64,000 nt of DNA from Nonlabens ulvanivorans (GTDB lineage: Bacteria; Bacteroidota; Bacteroidia; Flavobacteriales; Flavobacteriaceae). The stretch is from contig NZ_BBMK01000001.1 in assembly GCF_000755285.1 (NCBI RefSeq), forward strand, positions 310,001 through 374,000. Direction: 5' to 3'. Made by a program: the position numbers and the translations under genes. The notes beneath the pieces are model-generated. The model did no database searches. It was not told the DNA's origin and saw only the letters and a program-made list of their open reading frames with translations. Shown one piece after another: positions 57,379 to 64,000 of the stretch (position 1 is its first letter; every line of letters starts with the position of its first letter).

Positions 57379-58695
57379 ATGAGTACAAACACAATTCCAT
57401 ACGTTCCTTACAAAGTAAAAGATATAACTCTTGCTGAGTACGGAAGATTAGAAATAGAGCTTGCAGAAGCTGAAATGCCAGGTCTTATGGCATTACGTGA
57501 AGAATATAAAGAATCACAACCACTTAAAGGGTCACGTATCGCTGGATGTCTACACATGACTATACAAACAGCTGTACTTATTGAAACATTAGTTGCACTA
57601 GGAGCAGATGTTACATGGTCATCATGTAATATATTCTCAACTCAAGATCATGCTGCTGCTGCAATTGCTGCTGCTGGTATACCAGTATACGCATGGAAAG
57701 GAATGAGTGAAGAAGAATTCAACTGGTGTATTGAACAAACGCTATTCTTTGGTGAAGACAGAAAGCCATTGAACATGATACTAGATGATGGTGGTGATTT
57801 AACTAACATGGTTTTTGACGAGTTCCCAGAACTTGCTGCAGGAATTAATGGACTATCTGAAGAAACTACTACTGGAGTACACAGATTATATGAGCGTATG
57901 AAGAACGGTACCCTAGTAATGCCAGCCATCAACGTAAATGACTCGGTGACTAAATCTAAATTTGATAACAAATACGGTTGTCGCGAGAGTGCTGTAGACG
58001 CTGTACGTCGTGCAACTGACACTATGCTTGCTGGAAAGCGTGTTGTAGTTTGTGGATATGGTGATGTAGGTAAAGGTACCGCAGCTTCCTTCCGTGGTGC
58101 AGGATCTATTGTTACAGTAACTGAAATCGACCCTATTTGTGCATTACAAGCCGTAATGGATGGTTTTGAAGTAAAACAATTAGAGAATGTAGTAGGAAAC
58201 GCAGATATCGTTATCACAACTACAGGAAATAAAGATATTATACGTGGTGAGCACTTTAAAAGCATGCGTGATAAAGTAATCGTTTGTAACATCGGTCACT
58301 TTGATAATGAAATAGATGTCGCTTTCTTAAATGAAAACTACGGTAGTTCTAAGGTAGAAATCAAACCACAAGTTGATAAGTATACCATTGATGGTAAAGA
58401 CATCATCCTACTTGCAGAAGGTCGTTTGGTAAACTTAGGTTGTGCAACAGGTCACCCTAGTTTTGTAATGAGTAATTCTTTTACAAATCAAACACTTGCT
58501 CAAATTGAACTATGGACTAATGTAGATGCCTATAAAAATGAAGTTTATATGTTACCTAAGCATCTTGATGAGAAAGTAGCTGCATTACACCTATCAAGAA
58601 TGGGCGCAGAGCTTACCGTGCTTAAGAAAGATCAGGCTGATTATATAGGTGTAGAGGTTGAAGGACCTTTCAAACCAGAATACTACAGATATTAA
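57379..58695 (+). CDS. ahcY: Adenosylhomocysteinase
   Basis: A 438-residue SAH hydrolase, splitting S-adenosylhomocysteine to adenosine and homocysteine with bound NAD. Catalytic and NAD motifs: [39 protein letters not shown], the Rossmann loop [21 protein letters not shown] (about 212-232), HFDNEIDV and [22 protein letters not shown]. Ends PFKPEYYRY as usual. Lies in its own unit, divergent from the Sfp-type gene. Confidence 0.98.
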   Translation: MSTNTIPYVPYKVKDITLAEYGRLEIELAEAEMPGLMALREEYKESQPLKGSRIAGCLHMTIQTAVLIETLVALGADVTWSSCNIFSTQDHAAAAIAAAGIPVYAWKGMSEEEFNWCIEQTLFFGEDRKPLNMILDDGGDLTNMVFDEFPELAAGINGLSEETTTGVHRLYERMKNGTLVMPAINVNDSVTKSKFDNKYGCRESAVDAVRRATDTMLAGKRVVVCGYGDVGKGTAASFRGAGSIVTVTEIDPICALQAVMDGFEVKQLENVVGNADIVITTTGNKDIIRGEHFKSMRDKVIVCNIGHFDNEIDVAFLNENYGSSKVEIKPQVDKYTIDGKDIILLAEGRLVNLGCATGHPSFVMSNSFTNQTLAQIELWTNVDAYKNEVYMLPKHLDEKVAALHLSRMGAELTVLKKDQADYIGVEVEGPFKPEYYRY

Positions 58696-58717
58696 TATTT
58701 AACCTTTTGCTTGGGTA

Positions 58718-58740
58718 TTAAGTTTTATTTTTTAACTTAA
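58718..58740 (+). terminator. Possible weak terminator after ahcY
   Basis: TTAAGTT and AACTTAA pair around a T-rich loop, followed by CACTTTTTG. AT-only stem, so weak. Confidence 0.4.
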
Positions 58741-58773
58741 CACTTTTTGCAAATGGCGCGGATATTGTAACTA

Positions 58774-58789
58774 CGCTTTTGCGAAAGCG
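58774..58789. repeat. 16-bp palindrome, copy 14 (variant, intergenic)
   Basis: CGCTTTTGCGAAAGCG, one mismatch, 16 bases before the start of the small gene at 58805. Confidence 0.85.
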
Positions 58790-58804
58790 TATTAATAACA
58801 ATTT

Positions 58805-59020
58805 ATGAAGATTATCGAAGAAGCATTAGCTTTTGAAACTGAAACAATGAGTAATATGTCAACCAGTGATAGAGTCCACGCATCAAGAAGAGCAAAGGAC
58901 TTAATCTTAGGTTTAAATGATATTTACAAAGAAAACAAAGACGAAGAGATCATGGATCTTATGAAACGTCTCACTGCTAAAAAGCAGAAGATTGAGAAAA
59001 GATTGAAAGGTAGACCTTAA
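58805..59020 (+). CDS. Small conserved-looking helical protein
   Basis: 71 residues, no signal or membrane part. Entirely helical: MKIIEEALAFETETMSNMSTSDRVHASRRAKDLI then DEEIMDLMKRLTAKKQKIEKRLKGRP. I do not recognise the family. Good codon use and a strong terminator after it support a real gene. The Arg/Lys-rich C-terminus could contact nucleic acid or the ribosome, but this is only a guess. Confidence 0.65.
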   Translation: MKIIEEALAFETETMSNMSTSDRVHASRRAKDLILGLNDIYKENKDEEIMDLMKRLTAKKQKIEKRLKGRP

Positions 59021-59044
59021 GGCCTATTAGACAATAAAATTAGC

Positions 59045-59092
59045 AGCCAGTAAGGTATACTCGATAAAGAGTGTATTTTTACTGGCTGTTTT
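59045..59092 (+). terminator. Intrinsic terminator after the 71-residue gene
   Basis: AGCCAGTAA at 59045 pairs with TTACTGGCT at 59079; inner arms TATACTC/GAGTGTA extend the stem; GTTTTTA follows. Confidence 0.8.
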
Positions 59093-59144
59093 TATTATAT
59101 ACTTTACTATCAATCACATCGTTTACATTTAAAAACTTTTACTT

Positions 59145-59510
59145 ATGAAAAACCTAAGTATCTATTTATCAATACTACTTACATCAATAGTTGTAACTTC
59201 ATGTTCAACAGATTTTCCGCGTGAGGAGATTGATACGGCAAATCTATCGGGCTTTATAGAAGGTGGTAATGCTGGTGGATTATACGGAGATGCTGGTCTT
59301 AAAATTACTAAAGACTCCATACAAATGACGGATTGGCCAGTGTCAAGATTAACAACTAGTCTAGATATCTTACTAGACACTACATTAATAGACAAAACAA
59401 GCTTTACCGATTTTTACACCATACAGATTGAAAATAAAGGGACTTTGAAACAACGTGAGTTCATCGACTCGTTGGTTGTTGTTTTAAGCAAACAAGGCTT
59501 AATTAAATAA
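59145..59510 (+). CDS. Hypothetical lipoprotein
   Basis: A 121-residue protein with a lipoprotein signal peptide (SIYLSILLTSIVVTSC, lipid Cys at about 20). The mature part has Gly-rich strands (SGFIEGGNAGGLYGDAG) and a C-terminal half LTTSLDILLDTTLIDKTSFTDFYTIQI. No known family recognised. Single gene between two terminators. Confidence 0.7.
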   Translation: MKNLSIYLSILLTSIVVTSCSTDFPREEIDTANLSGFIEGGNAGGLYGDAGLKITKDSIQMTDWPVSRLTTSLDILLDTTLIDKTSFTDFYTIQIENKGTLKQREFIDSLVVVLSKQGLIK

Positions 59511-59544
59511 ACTGAAGACCTATAACACAAAACTTGTAAAACAT

Positions 59545-59581
59545 AAAAATCCCAAGTCGCATGAGCAACTTGGGATTTTTT
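59545..59581. terminator. Bidirectional terminator, lipoprotein gene / rpmA
   Basis: AAAAATCCCAAGT and ACTTGGGATTTTTT pair around a 10-base loop; T tracts on both strands fit use by both converging genes. Confidence 0.88.
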
Positions 59582-59598
59582 AATGTGAAAAAAAGTTT

Positions 59599-59859
59599 TT
59601 AAGCTTCTGCCTGAACGATAGAAACGTAAGACCTATTATTTCTTTTTTTAGTAAACTTCACTAATCCGTCTACTTTTGCATGTAATGTAAAGTCCTTACC
59701 AGCATATACGTTTTCACCTGGATGGTGCTCCATACCGCGCTGACGAATAAGAATGTTACCAGCGATTGCTGCTTGTCCACCAAAAATTTTAACACCTAAG
59801 CGTTTTGATGCTGATTCTCTTCCGTTTTTCGAACTACCTACTCCTTTTTTGTGAGCCAT
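59599..59859 (-). CDS. rpmA: Ribosomal protein bL27
   Basis: 86 residues. [24 protein letters not shown] is the conserved bL27 start, and [28 protein letters not shown] follows. The N-terminal arm reaches the peptidyl-transfer centre. Last gene of the rplU-rpmA operon, 49 bases after rplU. Confidence 0.98.
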   Translation of the reverse strand: MAHKKGVGSSKNGRESASKRLGVKIFGGQAAIAGNILIRQRGMEHHPGENVYAGKDFTLHAKVDGLVKFTKKRNNRSYVSIVQAEA

Positions 59860-59908
59860 GGTTATAAATTTTAAGGATATCTATAAAAGATATCGTGTTC
59901 TACTTTAA

Positions 59909-60587
59909 TTAACTAGGCATAACTCCGCCGTTAGCTTCGTCTTGCCATTTTTTTAATTCGTCCCATTTACCATCTGCAGCCATTTGAGCTTGCATAGGCC
60001 ATGAATCTGTGATATGATTACCACGTACATCTGCTATGATTTCAGAAATCTTTGCAGCGTCAGTTTTTGCAAGTTCTGCAAAAGTTGTGATACCAGCCTC
60101 GTTAAGAGTGCTTGCAATCTTTGGTCCGATTCCTTCTACTTTTTTAAGATCGTCTGCTTTAGAAGTTTCCTTCTTTGCGGCTTTAGGGGGCTGCTGCTGG
60201 AGCTGCCTCTTTTGCAGGTGCTGCTTTCTTTGCTGGTGCTTTCTTTTCTGCTTTTGGAGCAGATTTCTTACCACCTGAAGCAGAAATGCTGGAGATCTGA
60301 ATCTGAGTTAATGATTGACGGTGACCGTTTTTCTTACGGTATCCTTTTCTACGTTTTTTCTTAAAAACGATTACTTTGTCACCTTTAAGGTGTCCCAGAA
60401 CTTTTGCTTCAGCAAATGCTCCTTCTATAGCTGGGGCGCCGAGAGTGATGTCGTTGTCATTGCCTAAAAGAAGAACTTTATCGATGGAAACTGTTGCTCC
60501 TTCGTCTTCTTGTAAACGATGTACAAACAACTTCTGATCTTTCTCGATCTTGAATTGTTGCCCTGCTATCTCTACGATTGCGTACAT
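59909..60587 (-). CDS. rplU: Ribosomal protein bL21 with helix-hairpin-helix extension (frameshifted)
   Basis: 225 residues after repair. bL21 core at 1-105 (MYAIVEIAGQQFKIEKDQKL, VIVFKKKRRKGYRKKNGHRQ), an Ala/Lys/Pro linker (about 110-140), and a C-terminal helix-hairpin-helix domain (DDLKKVEGIGPKIASTLNEAG) plus ADVRGNHITDSWPMQAQMAADG. The G5/C5 tract at 60186-60190 breaks the frame inside the linker; with C4 it reads AAAPKAAKKETSKADD. The long form is usual in Flavobacteriia. An essential gene, so a real loss of frame is unlikely, although the core alone would remain. Confidence 0.93.
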
Positions 60588-60619
60588 AATTGTAATTTAA
60601 CTTTGTTAAAAAATGGACG

Positions 60620-60650
60620 CAAATATACTGCTATTCTGGTAATTAGCAAA
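60620..60650 (-). promoter_or_regulatory. Promoter of rplU-rpmA
   Basis: On the minus strand TTTG, exactly 19 bases, TATATTTG: full consensus Bacteroidota promoter, about 33 bases upstream of the rplU ATG. Confidence 0.85.
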
Positions 60651-60663
60651 CTTTTTTAATATT

Positions 60664-60678
60664 CGCTTTCGCGAAAGC
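60664..60678. repeat. 16-bp palindrome, copy 15 (intergenic)
   Basis: CGCTTTCGCGAAAGC, last base lost; between the rplU promoter and the DUF4199 gene. Confidence 0.88.
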
Positions 60679-60699
60679 TTAAAAACTACACATTTAAGC

Positions 60700-61182
60700 T
60701 TAAGAATTCTGATTAAGAGGCTTTTGAGAATTCCTTACTCCTTTTGTATTCCAAGACTGTTTAAAAATAGGGATTATAAGTAAAGAACTTACTATTGCAG
60801 TAGAAATCCCGGATAGGAATACGAATAAAAGAAGCCCTACCTCATCGGTACCTGATGCTAAAGGTATGGATGCACTAATCTCTTGAACTAAGTTAGGATT
60901 TATCTCAAACAGATAGATAGCCATAAATACAGTAAATACTACAGAAATTAAAAAGCCACTAGCTAAACCAGATAAAAAACCATCCATATACTTAAAATTA
61001 TGTGGCTGTGATTTATAAACGCTTCTTATTATGAAATATAGACCTGCTGCCATAATAGGTGCATTTAGAAAGCTTAAGTAAATTTTATCTGCTACACCTA
61101 TAGATGCTATGACTAAGAAATATGCAATTAATAGAGCAATTATACTGAGAGATATTTTAAGTGTGTTTTTTGAAAATAACAT
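60700..61182 (-). CDS. DUF4199 membrane protein
   Basis: A 160-residue protein with four membrane helices (about 8-30, 38-55, 72-95, 118-142): IALLIAYFLVIASIGV, MDGFLSGLASGFLISVVFTVFMAIYLF and SSLLIIPIFKQ. The FKYMDGFLSGLASG step and overall plan match DUF4199, common in Bacteroidota, unknown function. Single gene; a G7 tract (61219-61225) lies upstream of its start. Confidence 0.75.
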   Translation of the reverse strand: MLFSKNTLKISLSIIALLIAYFLVIASIGVADKIYLSFLNAPIMAAGLYFIIRSVYKSQPHNFKYMDGFLSGLASGFLISVVFTVFMAIYLFEINPNLVQEISASIPLASGTDEVGLLLFVFLSGISTAIVSSLLIIPIFKQSWNTKGVRNSQKPLNQNS

Positions 61183-61364
61183 GTTATTGATTTTTGATTA
61201 TTTTTAAAGTACGGCTATGGGGGGGCAGATAACACACCCTATTTGACCTTTCTTTAACTCACAAATAGGTAGTTAACAGCTATTTTTGAGAATTCTATAA
61301 GAAACCTGTAACATTTCATATAGAAAAAACACTAACTAAAAGTAACAATCGTAAAAATCACAAA

Positions 61365-63086
61365 ATGAAAAAAATTGTTTTAAGTCTTGCAGCAGCTTTT
61401 ATGGCTGTGTCGGGATTTGCACAAGAAGTGGAGTACGTTGAGTATGATCTACCTAACGGACTGCATGTAATCTTGCATCAAGAAAATAGTGCGCCAGTTG
61501 TAACAACTGGAGTAATGTATCAAGTAGGTGCAAAAGATGAGGATCCAGGTAGAACAGGATTTGCTCACTTTTTTGAGCATCTTTTATTTGAAGGAACTGA
61601 GAACATTGAACGCGGGAAATGGTTTGATATCGTTAGCGCAAATGGCGGAAGCAATAATGCCAACACGACTCAAGATCGTACATACTATTATGAGACGTTC
61701 CCTTCTAATAACCTAGAAATGGGATTATGGATGGAAAGCGAGCGTATGTTACATCCTAAAATTGAACAAATAGGTGTAGACACTCAAAACGAGGTTGTAA
61801 AGGAAGAAAAGCGCCAGCGTATAGATAATGCACCATATGGAGCAATTATTTACAGAACCGGTATCGATAAGCACTTATTTAAAACACACCCATACGGGCA
61901 AAGTGTTATAGGATCTATGAAAGACTTAAATGCTGCAAAGCTTTCTGAATTTCAAGACTTTAATGACAAATATTACAACCCTAATAACGCTACTCTTGTA
62001 GTTGCTGGTGATATCAATATTGATCAAACAAAGAAAATGATTGAGGACTATTTTGGTCCTATTCCTAATAAGGCACCAAGAAATGTACGCAAAACCATTG
62101 TTGAAGAGCCTATAACTTCAACTCGTTATGCTACAGAATATGATGCTAATATCCAGATACCGGCTAAAATATTTTCTTATATCACTCCTAAATCTATAGA
62201 CCGTGATGCTTACGTACTTGATTACATCTCATCAGTTTTAACTGGTGGAGCAAGCTCAAGAATGCAAAAAAGAATGGTAGAAGAAGAGCAGGTAGCTTTA
62301 CAAGTATTAGCATTTGCGCAGTCTAACCAAGATTATGGTACCTATACTATGGGAGCTCTTTCTAAAGGTGACATCCCATTAAGTAAACTTGCAGAAGTTA
62401 TGGATGAAGAAATCGTTAAGCTTCAAACAGAATTAATTTCTGAAAGGGAATATCAAAAACTTCAAAACCAATTTGAAACTAGATTTGTAAGCTCTAATTC
62501 TAGAGTAGAAGGAATTGCTTCTTCACTTGCCACTTATAATATGCTTAAAGGTGATACAGAACTTATTAATAAAGAACTAGAAATTTATAGAGGTATAACT
62601 CGTGAGGACATCAAAAGAGTTGCAAATAAATATTTAAAGCCCAATCAAAGACTAGAATTAGATTATCTAGCTGGTAGCGCACCAACAGAAGAAGAGATGG
62701 CTGCCGCAGCAGATGAGTTAAAAGTAGTAGACAATAAACTACAAATCAACAGAATCTATTTTGACAACGATCAAGCAGCGATTACTGAAAGCGCAGCAAA
62801 AGAGTTAGATCGTATCGTTAATATGATGATGAAGAACTCTTCTATGGAAATTCTAGCAGAAACTTATACGGATACAAGAGGTAGCGATAGTTACAATAAA
62901 ACCTTATCTCAAAAACGTGCAGATGCAGTTAAAGGTTATTTGATATCAAAAGGTATTACTGCGAACAGAGTAAAAGCTGTAGGAAGAGGAGAAGACAACC
63001 CAGTTGTAGATTGTGAAAGCAAGACATGTACTGATGAAGAATATGAGCAATCTAGAAGAACTGAATTTACCATTACTAAAAAATAA
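61365..63086 (+). CDS. M16 zinc peptidase fused to OmpA domain
   Basis: A 573-residue exported protein. Signal peptide (VLSLAAAFMAVSGFAQ), M16 catalytic domain with the inverted zinc motif HFFEH (about 71-75) and the distal Glu in QNEVVKEEKRQR, the second M16 domain to about 450, and a C-terminal OmpA peptidoglycan-binding domain (INRIYFDNDQAAITESA, YTDTRGSDSYNKTLSQKRA, RAVGRGEDNP-like and final RRTEFTI). The OmpA tail should tie the protease to the cell wall in the periplasm. The non-catalytic M16 partner follows after 7 bases. Confidence 0.92.
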   Translation: MKKIVLSLAAAFMAVSGFAQEVEYVEYDLPNGLHVILHQENSAPVVTTGVMYQVGAKDEDPGRTGFAHFFEHLLFEGTENIERGKWFDIVSANGGSNNANTTQDRTYYYETFPSNNLEMGLWMESERMLHPKIEQIGVDTQNEVVKEEKRQRIDNAPYGAIIYRTGIDKHLFKTHPYGQSVIGSMKDLNAAKLSEFQDFNDKYYNPNNATLVVAGDINIDQTKKMIEDYFGPIPNKAPRNVRKTIVEEPITSTRYATEYDANIQIPAKIFSYITPKSIDRDAYVLDYISSVLTGGASSRMQKRMVEEEQVALQVLAFAQSNQDYGTYTMGALSKGDIPLSKLAEVMDEEIVKLQTELISEREYQKLQNQFETRFVSSNSRVEGIASSLATYNMLKGDTELINKELEIYRGITREDIKRVANKYLKPNQRLELDYLAGSAPTEEEMAAAADELKVVDNKLQINRIYFDNDQAAITESAAKELDRIVNMMMKNSSMEILAETYTDTRGSDSYNKTLSQKRADAVKGYLISKGITANRVKAVGRGEDNPVVDCESKTCTDEEYEQSRRTEFTITKK

Positions 63087-63093
63087 TATAACA

Positions 63094-64000
63094 ATGAAAA
63101 AGCAATTTATATTTTTAATGGTATTACTCCTTACAGGAGCAGGTGCCATTGCACAAATAGACCGATCTCAAATGCCTACCTCTGGTCCTACTCCAGAAAT
63201 AAACCTAGGTAAGCCGTATACATTTGAACTTAAAAACGGTTTAAAAGTACTGGTAGTAACTGACAAGAAGCTGCCTACCTTCAGCATGAGTTTAGACCTA
63301 AACAATCCACCAGTGTTTGAAGGTGACAAAGCTGGTGTACAGTCCTTAACTGGAGCCTTAATGGGAAAAGGATCTACTGAAACTGCTAAAGAGAAATTTA
63401 ACGAGCAAGTAGATTTCTTAGGTGCAAGAATTAGTGTGGGAACTGGTGGTGGATTTGCCGCTAGTTTATCTAAGTATAAGAACGACGTTTTTGGACTTTT
63501 TGCAGAAGCTGCGTTTAAACCTAATTTTACTCAAGAAGAATTAGATTTTGAAAAATCTCAATTATTAGAAGGATTAAAATCTGGTGAGAACAGTGCTGCT
63601 GCTATCGCTGGTAAAGTACGTAGCGCATTAGTTTATGGAAAAGATCACCCAGCAGGTGAATTTGCAACCGAAGAAACAGTAAACAACGTAACACTTGATG
63701 ATGTTAAGAACTTCTATGCCACTTACTTCAAACCTTCAAACGGGTACTTAATCATCACAGGAGATATTGAGAAAAAAGAAGCTAAAAAGCTAGTTAAGAA
63801 ATACTTTGGTAAATGGGAAAAAGGAATGGCTCCAGAACCTACACTACCTACTTTAAGCGACGTAGATCAAACTCAAATTAACTTAGTTGATGTGCCTAAC
63901 GCTGTTCAAACAGAACTAGCAATTTACAGCCTTTCAGATTTGAAGATGAGTGATCCAGATTACTATGCAGCTTTAGTAACAAACTATGTTTTCGGTGGTT
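63094..64000 (+). CDS. M16 peptidase-like partner subunit (partial)
   Basis: 302 residues seen; the gene runs off the right edge. Signal peptide (FLMVLLLTGAGAIAQ), then the M16 fold FELKNGLKVLVVTDKKLPTFSMSLDL, but the zinc motif place reads GALMGKGSTETAK instead of HxxEH, so it is catalytically inactive. Such subunits pair with the active one encoded just upstream. TGDIEKKEAKKLVKKYFG is a normal M16 middle motif. Confidence 0.9.
   Translation, partial: MKKQFIFLMVLLLTGAGAIAQIDRSQMPTSGPTPEINLGKPYTFELKNGLKVLVVTDKKLPTFSMSLDLNNPPVFEGDKAGVQSLTGALMGKGSTETAKEKFNEQVDFLGARISVGTGGGFAASLSKYKNDVFGLFAEAAFKPNFTQEELDFEKSQLLEGLKSGENSAAAIAGKVRSALVYGKDHPAGEFATEETVNNVTLDDVKNFYATYFKPSNGYLIITGDIEKKEAKKLVKKYFGKWEKGMAPEPTLPTLSDVDQTQINLVDVPNAVQTELAIYSLSDLKMSDPDYYAALVTNYVFGG

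Noticed and set aside
16399-60190. Programmed ribosomal frameshifting at the G5 tracts
   Set aside because: The five genes are unrelated, no stimulatory structures were noted, and unslippery breaks (GG for GGG, missing A or T) occur at a similar rate elsewhere in the window.
23799-60678. The 16-bp palindrome as a transcription terminator
   Set aside because: Eleven of fifteen copies lie inside genes and none is followed by a T tract; clear terminators with other stems exist close by.
1-64000. tRNA, rRNA or CRISPR array
   Set aside because: No tRNA T-loop or cloverleaf pattern, rRNA stretch, or regularly spaced direct repeats were seen; repeats found are irregularly spaced and mostly inverted or palindromic.

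Overview
The window looks like the chromosome of a marine-type member of the Flavobacteriaceae (Bacteroidota). Evidence: PorP/SprF-like and type IX secretion sorting domains, flavobacterial oxidase and quinol-free cytochrome assembly genes, DUF3098/DUF4199/DUF4301 families, AT-rich composition, and several promoters of the Bacteroidota form TTTG-N19-TAnnTTTG. I cannot name the genus; the very abundant palindrome described below may be the best marker for it.

Layout. 1-4.9 kb: AsmA-like protein (cut by the window edge), queuosine-precursor transporter, a FolK/deoxynucleoside kinase fusion and a SpoU-type RNA methyltransferase. 5.0-9.3 kb: a type IX-secreted repeat adhesin with its PorP/SprF partner. 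9.4-11.4 kb: NifU-like protein, dodecin, TsaB. 11.4-18.4 kb: a tripartite efflux operon (ABC ATPase, two MacB-like permeases, two adaptors, TolC). 18.5-23.7 kb: a cytochrome oxidase operon (heme O synthase, two subunit III-type proteins, subunit IV, two SCO-like proteins, DUF420). 24-30.7 kb: leuS, then ftsX-DUF3098-uppP-truB and a LEA14-like lipoprotein. 30.8-32.8 kb: secreted LamG protein and an XRE regulator. 33-43 kb: a membrane-stress cluster (YbjN-like, PspA, zinc ribbon, NfeD/YqiJ-like, flotillin, a 1,669-residue DUF3686/AAA ATPase), interrupted by a GIY-YIG nuclease gene that sits between inverted repeats. 43-51.8 kb: a duplicated gene tail, two serine hydrolases, a nucleotide-transporter-like HEAT protein and an exported dikinase resembling glucan water dikinases. 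51.9-64 kb: housekeeping and salvage genes (thioredoxin-like, ArfB, DUF4301, NadR-like kinase, PnuC, YkoF-like, GGGP synthase, Sfp-type transferase, ahcY, L27, L21, DUF4199) and a pair of M16 peptidases, one fused to OmpA.

Two repeat families stand out. A 16-bp palindrome, CGCTTTCGCGAAAGCG, occurs about 15 times, 11 of them inside genes, where it adds RFRES, LSRK or AFAKA peptides. A second repeat, CTGAGCTTGTCGAAG, occurs nine times but only between 35.2 and 41.6 kb, centred on the GIY-YIG gene.

About fifteen genes carry single-base frameshifts, including ones expected to be essential (rplU, ctaB, oxidase subunit III). All can be repaired by a 1-base change, mostly in short homopolymers, so I annotate them as whole genes and suspect sequence errors. 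G/C tracts of exactly seven occur fifteen times, of exactly five occur five times (each at a frameshift), and I found none of six; this deserves a check against raw reads.
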